A model generated the notes under the pieces. It was not told the DNA's origin. It ran no database searches and was given only the letters and a program-made list of their open reading frames with translations. Below, piece by piece: positions 1-12,064 of a stretch of 64,000 bases of DNA (the first letter of the stretch is position 1; each line of letters begins with the position of its first letter). The DNA comes from Myxocyprinus asiaticus (taxonomy: Eukaryota; Chordata; Actinopteri; Cypriniformes; Catostomidae). The stretch lies in the NCBI RefSeq assembly GCF_019703515.2, contig NC_059363.1, forward strand, positions 2,330,317-2,394,316, written 5' to 3'. The position numbers and the translations under genes are program-made.

Positions 1-1720
1 ACCTTCAGACAGTTCTGATTCGGGTTGCTATGACTATTCTAACTGAACAGAATTACTGTGTTTACACTGCGGGCGATTAAAAAAAAATCCCGCAAATCAC
101 ATAGACTTACATTAGATGAATGTTTAAAAAGGCCAAAACAATTTAAACTCCAGCTTTCAAAAAGATAAAACATTTCTAATGTAAACAAGGGTCCATAATG
201 TTTCAGGCATCGATCCGCCGTCGGGTCCACAGGGGGGTGCTATATCGCAAATCTGTTTAAGCTTAAAACAGACATACATACTGTAAGTCAGACGTATGTG
301 GTATGTGGTATTTCAAAGCTTAAAATCTGAACTTTTCATAGAACACAATCACTTTTGCATTTATGTTACATAAAATAACAAATTAAGGCCTGAAAACATC
401 TGCATCGCAAATAAGCGCCACCTAGAGGTAAGATGGTAGAAATATGAATATGCATAAAAGTTTTTCACTTAAGACTTAAATAAGTCATATATCAAATGAA
501 AGCTCTCATTCTCAGGAATGTGACTATACAGATTATTTTGTTGCCCTCATACCACAGCTCAAAATATTTTCTAAAGAATCACAAAGTGAAATATGATTTC
601 TTTAAGACATCAAATACAAATGTCTCTTGTATGCACCGATCAATGCTGCTGTAAGCCCCAAATAGCTACAGATTTAATATCTGCTCTTACCGTAGGCAGT
701 TTTCTATAAACTTAGCCATTTTTACTTGTCTGTGAGCTTGCTTGCATGAATAATCCAATGTTATATCTTAGATGTCCAGAACAAAATATGCAGTCCAGCA
801 GGGAAAGCATGATAAATAAATCATCTGAAAAATATGTTATGCATAAAATAATGTTATACATCATTTGGGTGGATTTTTAGCTTCCTAATGACACTAGATC
901 GAGCTTCTAGTCCACTCAGAGGCCGAGATTTTTGATGAAACAATGGGGGTGGTGCATGAACAAAAAATTAGACTAAATGTCCATGGACTAGTACATCTGT
1001 AAAGGCTAAGATGCATTACAGCGCCACCTACATTTCAGATCTGCATATTGTAATGGAAGGTGATAGAGGAAAAAATATTTTCCCTAGTACTTGCTGCCAT
1101 CTAGTGGAATGTAATAAGACATTTAGCAGTTTAATAGGGTAAAAAGAACCAGGATTATATGCTTACAAAGTTAAGACAAAAAAAAAAAAACAGCACTCAC
1201 TATAGTCACCAATACACAGTGTTGATGATGATTATGATCTGGGCGTTGACACTCATAAATAAGACTGTTAACTCATTTTCACCTTATTTAGCAGAATAAA
1301 TCTAGCTAACTTTGTTTTCAAATTTAAAAGTTGATCAAAGCCTTCTGGAAACATGCAAAGTCAATGTTTAGCCTAATCATTTGGATATAGTTAATTCAAG
1401 GTCAAGTTGATGGAGGAAAAGTGAGAGTGAGAAAGAGAAAAGGTTTTGTAGTGGTACAGACAGTATTGTAGTTAATAGTAGCCAGATTGTGATTTTTATA
1501 TAATGTGTAACTTGTCAGACATTATTATTCACTCCTTTTTAGAAATTTGGCACAACCAGGGAGAAAGACACAACCACGGACACATTTTTGTTTGCTGTTT
1601 GCACAGTCTAGTGCTGTCACATAGACAGATGAGGTATCTCAGGACTTAATGTATTTTAGCGATATCTTTCAGGACGAAGGAATATTTTCTCCATACCATT
1701 CCATAATATATATATATATA
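1..1720. other. AT-rich non-coding DNA, no gene recognised
   Basis: I see no exon with recognisable homology and no complete mobile element here. If the TPO relic extends upstream, this would be one of its introns; its earlier exons (signal peptide and the first half of the peroxidase domain) were not found in this stretch. Confidence 0.4.
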
Positions 1721-2378
1721 CAGGGTTGTGAGGGTTACTTTTGAAATGTATTCCACTACAGATTACAGAGTACATGCTGTAAAATGTAATTTGTAATGTA
1801 TTCTGTTAGATTACTCAAGGTCAGTAACGTATTCTAAATACTTTGGATTACTTCTTCAGCACTGGTAGATTTTTTCACTTGTTCTGACTATAAAAACTCT
1901 GCCAGTACAGTAAGACAAAATACACATTAAAAATACATTCTCTGAAAAACCTAAATATCTTAAATAAGGATTTTTAGATATTTTTACAGGAAAACGATAC
2001 AAAAATTATTATCAAGAATACGATTTTTGCCCTAATATCAAAAGACTTACTAGAAAAAATAAAAAAAAAACATATGATTTAACATGAATTTTCTTGATAA
2101 AAAAAATATGATGAAGTGTTTCACCGCTGTTCAAATGCACTTTGGATCGCATCATTTATATGTATAAATGTTTTCCATCTGAAAGGACTCAATATTAAAT
2201 GAAACAAATGACAATAAAATGCAAAGTAATCTCTTCAGTAATCCAAATACTTTTTGAATGTAACTGTATTCTAATTACCAATGATTTAAATTGTAACTCT
2301 AGTGGAATACAGTTACTTATATTTTGTATTTTAAATACGTAATCCTGTTACATGTATTCCGTTACTCCCCCAACACTG
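1721..2378. mobile_element. hAT-like non-autonomous element
   Basis: The left end reads CAGGGTTGTGAGGGTTAC and the right end GTTACTCCCCCAACACTG, which are imperfect inverted repeats of each other. The flanks are TATATATA on the left and TATATACA on the right, a 7 of 8 match to the 8-bp duplication expected of hAT elements, although both lie in TA-rich DNA so this is weak. The interior has no long reading frame. It lies just upstream of the first TPO exon found. Confidence 0.6.
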
Positions 2379-2780
2379 TATATACAGTATATATACATTA
2401 TACATTGTATATATACTATATAATAATATTCTCTTACAGCACTTTTAAGAGAAAACCGACATAAATGTGTGTCATTGACGAGGGCTCCATTCCTGTACTT
2501 TGCCTAGTGCCCCTAAATCACTATATAATTAGACTTTTCTTTTTCCTTGTTCAAAGCGTAAAAGACGGTCATTTGGCGCAAAAGCGTAATATGTAAAAAT
2601 GGACAATGAATGAGTCAATGAACTAATCTGAACGAAATTCTTGGGTGAACACATTAAAACGACTTTTCATTGAGATTAATCTATATCAAAGTTCTTTAAG
2701 CCAATGGATGGATCCACTGATATAAATGAAGTAGGCTAAAATGTAACATTTCACACAGATTTTAATTTTTTTCGTGTTAG

Positions 2781-3032
2781 CATACATTAGAAAAATGTAA
2801 TGACATTTCTGTTGAAATGACTGCATTTGATAAGTATATTGGACCATACGAGGACTATAACAACTCTTTGAATCCTTCTGTATCGAATGCATTTGCCACT
2901 GCTGCGTTCGCTTCGGTCATGCAACCATTTCACCAGTGCTCAGACGACTGAACGAGAGCTTCCAGGAACACTAGCACTTCTCTTCTTTGAAACTTCATCA
3001 GACTTTCTTCAGTCCATGGAAACTAGTGAGAG
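2781..3032 (+). pseudogene. tpo: TPO pseudogene exon with proximal-His region
   Basis: Similarity is clear from about 2836 (YIGPYEDYN, then [13 protein letters not shown]). A 1-nt deletion between 2909 and 2910 breaks the frame inside the AAFRFGH motif; the next frame continues [20 protein letters not shown], with the proximal haem His codon at 2918-2920. It then hits TAG at 2972-2974 and goes on to LHQTFFSPWKLVR. The exon should end at 3032 (phase 1, matching the next exon), but the following bases are AAAAAA, so the GT donor is gone. The acceptor at 2780 (TTCGTGTTAG) is inferred; bases 2781-2835 look further scrambled, with stops in every frame. Confidence 0.8.
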
Positions 3033-3949
3033 AAAAAACAGGCAACTATCTAGTAAAACAACATCAGATGCTAATACTAATATTGTTTAGTTAGACTTTC
3101 AACTATTGGCATAAAGTCTGGTCCACTTTGCAGCTTTTTCTAGCCAAGAACTGCTCACTTAAACCGAAAGAGACCCTCTAACAGACATGTAAAGTGACCA
3201 ATCACAGATAGTGACAGTTTTTTAGTGACAGCAATTCACAACAAACAGCCCCTGAACAGTGTATGTAGGTTATGCTGATACAAGACATTTGTTTTACTCA
3301 TATTGAAATGCATCCCATGTTGATAAGAAAGAAACAGAAAAGGAGTTTGAGGAAAAATTCTGTTCATTATCGAGTTGAATTATGCAGATATGTCCAGGCA
3401 AGGGAGAGAAATGTTTATTTCAAATGATTTTAAATTATTACTGCTCATCCACATCAGATTGCTCTTAGTACTGGGAGATTTATTAATGCAGCACTGAATA
3501 ATTTCTCTCGTTTGGTGTGGAACTGAGGGATTTATTGTCAGATGTTCAAATAAAGCTAGGGGTCATTTTACATACATCCCAATATATGACTTTGTAAAAA
3601 ATGAAACATCTTGATTGCAATGGCAATGAAACAAACTCAAAGAAAGATAAACAAGTTTTTTGTTAGGTATGAGCCACCAAATTTATTTTCCTTGAAATTT
3701 TGTGAGACTTGACGTTTTCTGTTAATGCACCAGTGTTCGGGAAACTATTTTAGTTAGCTACTTTTTTTTACTTCTTTTTAGTACAACAAGCCACTAACAA
3801 CATTGATGCTATTTAAGGGAACAAATACTTTTAACTACACAGTATTTAGGCAAGAATAGTTTGGCTTTAGTTACTCCGCAACACTTTAAGATTCACATCT
3901 GAGCAAAACATTTCAACTGTGATTTGCAACCTTGTTTTGTGTTCTACAG
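3033..3949 (+). other. tpo: TPO intron remnant
   Basis: Interval between two recognisable TPO exons. It contains no exon-like sequence or complete transposon that I can identify. Confidence 0.5.
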
Positions 3950-4119
3950 AGGGTTTAGATACAGTTCTGCGTGGGCTTCTGGGCCGGCCAGCTGCTCTTC
4001 AGAACCAGGATCATCTAATGTCTGAGGAACTGACTGATAGATTGTGGTTCTGAACATCCCTGATTCTTTGGATCTGGCAGCTCTAAACCTGCAACGAGGA
4101 TGAGATCATGGTCTGCCTG
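3950..4119 (+). pseudogene. tpo: TPO pseudogene exon ending at the DHGLPG motif
   Basis: The acceptor TTCTACAG precedes 3950 and the donor G|GTTAG follows 4119. The exon reads [13 protein letters not shown], then [15 protein letters not shown] missing base near 4045 shifts the frame (the unshifted frame meets TGA at 4051-4053). The shifted frame reads [18 protein letters not shown], then TGA at 4101-4103, then DHGLP. The stop sits where peroxidases have the Arg of the RGRDHG motif, so it is most simply a CGA to TGA change. Both splice signals are still good, and the phase matches the next exon (G|GT TAC). Confidence 0.85.
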
Positions 4120-4739
4120 GTTAGTTACCAACTTTTGCTCAACCTCGGCCCATATCTACATGGTGGCCTGGTTTGACTTAGATCAGTAAGAAATCACCCA
4201 GTAACCACCCACAACTCCCTAGCAACCACCTGGCAACGCCGTGGCATCCACTAACAATGTTGTTTTGGCAAGCACCGATTCAGGTGTTATAATTGCAATC
4301 TAATATAATATCATTATAATGCAGTCTAAAACTTACTTATGTTTTAGACCGCAATTTAGTTGCACACCACTTTGTAACGTCCTTGCTAAACTGTTTCAAA
4401 CTTGTAACAGCAAAATTTTTGGTGGCCTTACAACACGTTTTAAAAGACTGCAACCTAAAAAATGTCTAGACCTAAATGCATGAACATGTGGTAACAGAAT
4501 AATTGCTGATGATTTGTGTCACAACTGCATCTCGGTTAATTCAACGTTCCTTAGTCAATAAAATTCAAGTCAATTTATTGTCACTTCATCATGTACACGA
4601 GTAATGATGAGTGAAAAAGGTAGTTGCCTGGTCCACACATTGATTGCAGTAATATGCATATAAAGAAGTATATACAATGTACTAGAGGATGACCGATATC
4701 TTTGTTTTACCGATTAATCATGCCAGTATTTGCTTTTTT

Positions 4740-6260
4740 GGAACCATTGGTTTTTGGCAAAAATCTATGCCGATAGTTTACTATTATTATTAGGGGTCAA
4801 ACCCCTAAGGGGCAAAGACTCCTATTGTTTTCATTAGTTTTCTTATTATTTTCTTCTTCCGCTCGAGTCTAAGGCAGCCCATAGAACTGCTTGCGGGAAA
4901 GTTATGCACGCTATGACGTCATTTTCCGTCATGAAAATTTTTCCGCCATTTTGAATTTTCTGAAAAACCTACTTTTTCGAACTCGTCCTAGGCCATTTGT
5001 CCGATTTGCACGAAAAATGGCCTGCATCATCTAGAGGCCCTCACGACAAAAATGTATTCACATAATTTTGATAAACCATACCAATTTCGAATGGCGCTTT
5101 AAGGAAATCAAGGAAGAGCACGCCAAAATGGATGTGAGGGTATATCTCCGTAATGTTTTAGCGTACTCATACCAAACTTATTATTTATCATAGGCACCAT
5201 GACTCGAGGGTGCCTGCTCTGTTTCGGAACAGTGCCACCTAGTGGTCACGAGATATGAAAAAAGCTCATTTTTACTTATAACTTCTGAACAGTTTGTCAT
5301 AAAATCATCAAATTGGTCTCATTAGATTCAGTGGGGTATAGCAAGTCCAACGATATGAAAAATTCCTATGTCAGCCATTTTGGAGGTCGGCCATTTTGAA
5401 TTTAGTCATAAAATGCTGTATTTTACGAACGACTTGGCATATTGTTACAAAACTCTGTATGTGTCTTTGGCACCATGCTCTGAAGAGACTCAAAAAGTTT
5501 TGGGACAGCACCACCTTGTGGTCACAAATTATAATGCTATTCCTAAAAATGCTAATAGATATTGACTCCTTTTGCCTACTGTCAAGAGACTGGTCTTGAT
5601 AGATTCCATGGTTCATACTGAGAACAATGATACCAATTATGTCATGATCGAGTAAACTTCCTGTCTGCCATTTTTAAATGTTTTGAAAACCTACTTTTTC
5701 AAACTCCTCCTAGACTGTTTGTCCAATTTGTACGAAAATTGGCCTGCATCATCTAGAGGCACTCACGACAAAAAGCTATTCACAAAATGATAAACCATAC
5801 CGTTTTCGAATGGTGCTTCAACGAATTAGTCTAAGAACGTGCAAAATTGAACTTTAGGCTGAATCTCCGCAACGCTTTGAGGGATTGGGACGAAACTTGG
5901 TACGTGTCATCACCATTAGGCCCTGAGGTTACCTACAGCATTTTGGTGCACTGCCCCCTATTGTTCAGGAGATAGAAAATGGCTATTTGGCTTATAATTC
6001 TTGAACGCTTTCCTGCATGATAACCATAATGCCCAGATACTACCTGAGCAGTTTCAGAACAGCACCACATACTGGACAAATATTCTAAGATGTAGCTATT
6101 TTTTGTTATTTTTAAAATATTTTTTTTATGATTGAAAGTTTACTTTTTCTAACTCCTCACACACTGTTCATCGGACTCTAACCAAAAACATGTCACAAAG
6201 CTTTTTTTGCTGCTCATGGTGCCAATAATTGTCTTGACCCCAGTTTCGCTGCTTGCAGCT
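4740..6260 (+). repeat. Dispersed cyprinid-type repeat with internal duplication
   Basis: A block about 1.5 kb long in which a segment around 4965-5130 (AAACCTACTTTTTCGAACTC, then GGCCTGCATCATCTAGAGGC) recurs in diverged form around 5688-5850. The family also appears inverted at about 56.8-58.7 kb. The sequence has no terminal repeats that I can define and no convincing reading frame. It lies inside the TPO relic. Confidence 0.55.
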
Positions 6261-7247
6261 ATATTTATTATTATTAGTAGTAGTAGTAGTAGTAGTATTG
6301 TGTATTGTGGGGATTTGCTGATCTAAATCTCTCATCATTGACAGAATTCATCCATATTATTATTCTCACTTCATTATATATTTTGTTATTTTGATTAGAT
6401 CATCAAGTGTTCATGCAAAGTAAACTACGACTGTATGGAAACATATCCTTCAGCACAGACATGGTATCTCCAATTTCATATTTTTGAATAACACTAAACC
6501 TTATTCCTCATTAAACCTCATTTGGAGAAATAGATGTATACACACACAAAACCCTTCATCTGGTGAATATATAGGTTATAAAAAGCTTTATTTGGTAAAT
6601 ACTTTCATACAGAACATTGCAACAGAGCCAAGTCTCTGTAATTTCAAAATAAGAGTCCTAGGTGTGTTTTTACACTTGTTTAGAGTTAAAAGTCCCACGT
6701 TCTTATTCATATTTAAATATCCCTAAGCCGAGACCAAAGTTTTCCTCCTAGAGCTTTCATGCTACATCCACCAAACTCGGCACAGACCTCCAGACTGTTC
6801 TGGAATAGTGTGCTTTGTCTTTTCTAATAAATTGGACTTACAGTTTTCGCAAATCAGACAATCAACAATCTGAAAAATTCCATGCACTTACATTGAAAGA
6901 ATGTTCAAATGGGCCAGCGGAATGCTCGTTAATTCAAACTCAAACTATCAAAAAAAAAAAATGTAAACACACCCACAAAAGGCCTTTAATCTGCTTTAAG
7001 TTTATCTATCTGTCTCGATCTATGGTTTATCTGACTATGTGACAGGCTGTCTGAATATTTACCTGGCTGGCTGCTTGTCTTACTGTATTGTCTGTATATC
7101 CATCAAACCTCAAAGTTTTAAAACTAGTTTAAACTTTCAACAACAAAGTTTGTCTTGATAAACTGCCTATCTCCAAGGGCATAGGTTTGGTTTGAAAGTT
7201 GGTAGGTATATATTGCAAGGAGAACATTATTTAGAATGCAAGAAAGT

Positions 7248-7665
7248 GGGAGCCAGGGTAGCTCAGCAATTAAAAGATGTTGACTACCACACCTGGAGTC
7301 GCAAGTTCGAATCCAGGGCGTGCTGAGTGACTCCAGTCAGGCTTCCTAAGCAACCAATTGGCGCAGTTGTTATGGTGGGTAGAGCATGGTGTTCATCGTG
7401 GTCGCTATGACATGGTTGTCGCTCTTGGTGGTGAGTTGTGCATGGATGCCGAGGAGAATACCGTGAGCCTCCACACGTGCTACGTCTCCACGGTAACGTG
7501 CTCAACAAGTCACGTGATAAGATGCGCGGATTGATGGTCTCAGACGCGGAGGCAACTGAGGTTCGTCCTACGCCACCCGGATTGAGGTGAGTCACTACGC
7601 CACCACGAGGACTTAGAGCGCATTGGGAATTCCAAACTGGGGAGGAAATCCCCCCCCCCCAAAAA
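7248..7665 (+). mobile_element. tRNA-headed SINE, copy 1
   Basis: The head has Pol III-type boxes: an A-box-like GGGTAGCTCAGC and a B-box-like AAGTTCGAATCC. The body is shared with six other copies in the window. It is flanked by an exact 15-bp target-site duplication, AGAATGCAAGAAAGT, at 7233-7247 and 7666-7680. The tail is C-rich followed by A residues. Confidence 0.9.
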
Positions 7666-7989
7666 AGAATGCAAGAAAGTATGGTGTCTAAATGTCCTCA
7701 TATAACAAGTCTCATTTTCTATTCCTCTGCTCCACCATATTAAATATTGGCCTGTTTTTTCACAAGCACAATTTTGATCATGCAGGTATAATTTTATTTC
7801 CTGTAAAAAACAAACAAACAGGCTTTTCCTATCTACCCAGATGTTCTTCTCCAATGTGCAAAATTAAACATGTATTGGCTAAATATAAGCTATATATTGT
7901 GTGAAGAAAATATGAAATATTAGTTAAAAATACAAACATCGTTGCGCTGACATAGACCGGCTCATTTTTACGAGCTGCTTGCTCTACTC

Positions 7990-8520
7990 TCTCATAGAAT
8001 CAGAATCAATGAGCTTTTTTGCCAAGCATTCTCATGTACACAAGGAATTTGTTTTGGTGATAGGAGAAACAAGTGCACACAGAACATTACAGTGAGACAC
8101 AGAATATAAAACAAGGTATAAATAGACATACAAATAATAAGATATATAATGGCGTATGTACATGTGCAAGTGGTAATGTATGTGTAAGGTGGGGGTATGT
8201 ACAGTTATTAAATGAAATATGTGAATTTACATATGAACATGAGATATATATTTACATCATTGCACTATGGGGAGTCCTGAGGCAGTTTAAATGCCTGTGT
8301 CGTCATAGAAACACACACATACTAGACACGTGCCTAATATTTTATGCTCCCTGTATCTTTATAAACTTTAAGGATGAATGCATTGAACTCAACCTAAATG
8401 TTGGTCAGGGCATGTTCTATTTTCTAAAAGTTTATAGGGACATGTCCCTATCATCCCTACCTAAATCTACACCTATTCATATTTCGGTACAATTAAAGTT
8501 TTGCAAGGCAGCACTGTAGT
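7990..8520 (+). repeat. Dispersed repeat, LINE-tail-like
   Basis: It begins GAATCAGAATCAATGAGC and contains ACACAAGGAATTTGTTTTGG, wording I recognise from many teleost genomes, probably a retroposon 3' end. A 148-codon open frame runs through it but has no recognisable domain and is best read as chance. Confidence 0.45.
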
Positions 8521-8601
8521 GATATTAGATTAGATATGATTAATAAGAAACAAGATAAATTTACTTGAGAACAAAATAGCATAATATACAATATATTGTT
8601 A

Positions 8602-8603
<2 letters not shown>

Positions 8604-8659
<56 letters not shown>
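8604..8659. repeat. (AT)n microsatellite
   Basis: About 28 near-perfect AT units inside the TPO relic's intron. Confidence 0.95.
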
Positions 8660-8663
<4 letters not shown>

Positions 8664-9148
8664 CATTTAAATAGAAAAAAAATGTTTGCCAATGGTATAA
8701 GAAAAATAAACTTAATTTAAAAGGAAAACAAGGTTATTGTTTATTATTATTAACCAATTTGCAAATTGTTTTGTCATTTTAAACATAAACCAAAGTACAT
8801 TTTGTTCGATTTCTCTAAAAACAAAATTTAATGTCTAATGCCATTTTGGTTCACAAGCAAATTTACTGTATCTTATTTTAAGGATGTTTAGATATGCATA
8901 CTGGAAAACAAGACAAAAATACTGAGTAAGAAAATTATATTTATATTTTCTGCAATGTTTGCAATACTGAACTGTAATTAGTCTTCTTTCTTGCATTTAT
9001 TTGCATACTGAACTGTGATTGCACTCTGAGTGTTGAGCGCTGGTATTTCCTTCAGGAAATGTAAATCTAGTTCCTCACTTGATATACACATGATCTTAAA
9101 AAGCCAGTGAAGCCACTATTTATCGTATTTTCTCTCTGGGCGTCACAG

Positions 9149-9386
9149 GTTACAACGACTGGAGGAATTTCTGTGGATTTGACAGAGCTGAAACTAAGTC
9201 AGATCTTATGGAGGTAGTCAGCAATGCAGTTTTGGTGGATAAAGTAATGGATATGTGCGAACATCCAAACAATATTGATGTGTGGCTCAGTGGACTGTTG
9301 GAGCGCCCACTGCCAGGCACTCGGACCGGGCCACTGTTTGCACGCTTGATCGGAAGACAGATGAAGATGCTGAGGGAAGGTGACAG
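9149..9386 (+). pseudogene. tpo: TPO pseudogene exon YNDWRNFCG to EGDR
   Basis: The acceptor is GCGTCACAG before 9149 and the donor AG|GTACAC after 9386. The exon is 238 nt (phase 2 in, 2 nt out) and still open. It reads YNDWRNFCGFDRAETKSDL, then HPNNIDVWLSGLLERPLPG, then RTGPLFARLIGRQMKMLREG. The Cys of the usual LFACLIG motif (conserved in TPO and MPO) is Arg here, and a Gly in VWLGGL is Ser. These fit a copy no longer under selection. On its own this exon would look functional; its neighbours show the gene is broken. Confidence 0.88.
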
Positions 9387-9833
9387 GTACACTTGACTTT
9401 GAATGGTTTCAACAGGTCTCGTAAAGCAAAAACACTGCTCAGTTAACCTGCACTGTTTTATCAGAGTCATGCAATTCTTTTCTGACCGGTATAAAATTAC
9501 CAGGAATAAAATTAAGGTTTACTATCATGTCATTCCAAACCATATGACATTCTATCTTCGGTGAAACACAAAAGGGGATATTTTTAAGTGAATATGTGCT
9601 GTTCTTTTTCCTACAACAAACGCATACAGTAACCAGAAGCTTTCAAGATCAAAAAAGACCATAAGACTATAAAACTAGTCCATAAGACTTGTGCACTGCA
9701 TTTCAATTCTTCTTAAGCCATATGAAAACGTTTTGTGAGGATTGAAATTCTTGACATTATTCATTGACAATCTTCCCTGCTGACACTGCTCTCAAATCTC
9801 ATTTGCAAATGCATCACACCATTTTTGACAACC

Positions 9834-10595
9834 CAGTCTCATAGAATGAAAATGACTATAACTACAGTTTAGCAAACTGACTTTTACGTGCCAAATTCTA
9901 CATTTCATTGCCGTTTCCAGGTAAAACTAACTCTAGAGGCGCTACAACATCTGTGCGTTTTATTCACTTTCACACAGATCATGACTACAACCGATGAGTT
10001 TATAGACACGTTTCGCACTATTACTCTCAAACTGCTATTTTATGCTATCAAAACACTTTTACTATTATGCATCATTTGAAAAACGACACACTTTAATTGG
10101 CTTTCATTGTGGCTTACCAGATAGAGTGATGGATTGTTAACTGGGAAGTCTGCAGTTCAAGACCAGTCAAGCACACAATCCAACACGTGAGATGAAAGTG
10201 TCATAGAAGTTACACAAAATGACACGGTTGCTTCCAAATATGTGCTTTTTATGTTTCATTTCCTTTTTGGACACTAATGGTTAGGTTTAGGTGTTGGTTA
10301 TGTGTAAGGATGTCTGTTTTGTTCACCTCTCATTTGCTTTTAGAACACTACTTGTTAGGTTTAGTTAAAGTTTTAGGTTAGGAAGGAACATTTTACTCAT
10401 TAAAACCTCCATCTAACATTCACCTTAAAAATGTTGACTGATTACGACACCATTTCACTCGCTTTTGGCGCCCCCCTCTGGACATTTCACTGGGAAGCAG
10501 CAGCAGCCAAGTGTGTAATAAAGCACGTAATTTCACTTTGCAACAATGTTGCCAGGGTCAAGTTATGTTCGTGATATCAGGCTGATTTTTCTTGT
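9834..10595 (+). repeat. Dispersed repeat, inverted copy at 29.5-30.25 kb
   Basis: It carries GTTAGGTTTAGGTGTTGGTT, GCCCCCCTCTGGACATTTCA and a tRNA-like stretch (CTTACCAGATAGAGTGATGG, then GCAGTTCAAGACC). The reverse complement of the same series lies at about 29485-30255, and a partial copy at 24440-24620. The outer ends (CAGTCTCATAGAATG and ATCAGGCTGA) may be degenerate element ends. Confidence 0.55.
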
Positions 10596-11139
10596 CAGTG
10601 ACAGAAAGCGCCATTGGTTCTCAGCCTTTTTGGGATTGAAATTGAAGTGTCAAGTATGAAGAAGCAACTGAGATTTGAGGACCTCAGCGGAGGAGAAGGT
10701 TTTCCGCAAATAATGGCTTCAATTTTGGTATATTCCTCTCAGAAAGCAAATGGTTTTGTATGGGTTGCATGGACTACTTTAATTTAATTTATTTATGTAT
10801 TTATTTGTCCTTTATAGAGCTTGACAGCCACTGGCCACTGTATGGTTTTATTGTATGAAAAAGATCAGCTGTGAGATTCCACAGAAGGGAGAAAATCAAA
10901 TGGGTTTGGAGAAACATGAAAATTCATTTAATTTAATCATTCTCTTATGTATTCCTTTACTTTAGGCCATGTCCACACTAGTTTGTTTTAGTTTGAAAAT
11001 GCATTAATTTCCGCATACTATGGAAAACGATGATGTTAGGAAACTGAAAACGGAAGTTTTAACTCAAGTGTATTAGTGATGATGTGGCCTTAATAAGCAC
11101 TAGATCAATCAAAGTGTTGACATTTTGTGTGCATTTCAG

Positions 11140-11334
11140 ATTCTGGCGTGTTTTCCCCACAGCAAAGACGGGAACTACAAACACACTCGCTGTCTCGCGT
11201 TATCTGTGATAACAGCGGCGTGACAGAGGTTCCCCTTGATCCGTTCAGGGTAGGAATTTATCCACATGATTTTCTTAACTGCGGTAACATCCCATCTTTG
11301 GATCTGGAGGCGTGGAAGGAGACACCTGGCAATG
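11140..11334 (+). pseudogene. tpo: TPO pseudogene exon, FWWEN segment deleted
   Basis: The acceptor is GCATTTCAG before 11140 and a likely donor is AATG|GTACTA after 11334. The reading frame by homology is GVFSPQQRRELQ, SLSRVICDNSGVTEVPLDPF, then NIPSLDLEAWKETPG. The exon opens ATTCTGGCGTG, where peroxidases need A-TTC-TGG-TGG-GAG-AAx before GGCGTG. The codons for WEN are absent, and the phase from the previous exon (GAC AG) no longer matches, so splicing would shift the frame. The simplest reading is a 14-nt deletion between two copies of ATTCTGG. Confidence 0.85.
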
Positions 11335-11493
11335 GTACTATGTGTGTATGTATATTAGCGATTGTTTGGGATAGTCTTTTTGTTCTCATTTTACCTTTAA
11401 AGGTAAAATATGTTATTTTTTCGATGTTCAAATACCATTCTGTCCAGCTGTTTTTGAACACAAGAACAAGACCAATGTGAACTCCCATTATAT

Positions 11494-12064
11494 ATGGGAT
11501 TGTTCACCCAAAAATGAAAATTCTCTCATTATTTACTCATATTAATCATGATATCTCAGGTGTGTTTGACTTTCTTTCTTCACCAGAACACATTTGAAGA
11601 AAAATAGTAAAATATCTCAGCTCAGTAGGGCCTTAAAATGCAAGTGAATGGAGATTTCTCTTATGAAGCTCAAAAATCACAGACAGTCAACATAAACGTC
11701 ATCCATACGACTCCAGCGGTTAAATTAATGTCTTCCAAAGTGACACGATCACTTTTGGTGTGAAATAGATCAATATTGAAGTACTTTTTAACACTAAATC
11801 ATGCTTCCAGTCAGCAGCGGTATGCACATGTGACGTATTCGCGTTGGCACGTGAGACACGTGAGAACTGACGCACGTGCGACACAGCCGGAAGAGCAGCA
11901 CGATCGTGTCACTTTATAAGACATTAATTTAACAGTGCTGAGATATTTTACTATTTTCCTTCAAATGTGTTCTGCTGACGAAAGAAAGTCATACACACCT
12001 GGGATATCATGAGGGTGAGTAAATAATGAGAGAAATTTCATTTTTGGGTGAACTATCCCTTTAA
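11494..12064. mobile_element. Hairpin element of the AAAGGGATAGTTCACCC family, copy 1
   Basis: The left end has GATTGTTCACCCAAAAATGA and the right end CATTTTTGGGTGAACTATCC followed by CTTTAAG, a long inverted repeat. Inner parts (ACGTCATCCATACGACTCC; TTCTGCTGACGAAAGAAAGT) recur in the 24.6 and 54.5 kb copies. There is no coding capacity. It is a non-autonomous DNA transposon by structure; the superfamily is not assigned. Confidence 0.7.

Larger units (their letters stand above)
2781..11334 (+). pseudogene. tpo: Thyroid peroxidase (TPO) pseudogene, four exons of the peroxidase domain
   Basis: Four separated exons encode successive parts of an animal haem peroxidase in the order of the protein: GPYEDYN to FGHATIS (proximal haem His region), then [10 protein letters not shown] and NLQRG, then YNDWRNFCG and HPNNIDVWL, then SLSRVICDN and SLDLEAWKE. 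The wording fits thyroid peroxidase (iodination and coupling of thyroglobulin at the apical membrane of thyroid follicle cells) better than peroxidasin or myeloperoxidase. Lesions: 1-nt deletion near 2909, TAG at 2972-2974, no GT donor after 3032, 1-nt deletion near 4045, TGA at 4101-4103, a Cys-to-Arg change in the third exon, and a frameshifting deletion at the start of the fourth. Lesions in three of four exons make a sequencing error unlikely. Earlier exons and the Sushi, EGF and membrane exons were not found. Recognition is certain for the family and strong for TPO. Confidence 0.87.

Noticed and set aside
7248..7330. tRNA gene at the SINE head
   Set aside because: A and B boxes are present, but the stretch does not fold into a complete cloverleaf as read and is always followed by the SINE body with TSDs.
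8073..8519. 148-codon frame
   Set aside because: Lies in a dispersed repeat, no recognisable domain, composition like surrounding AT-rich DNA.
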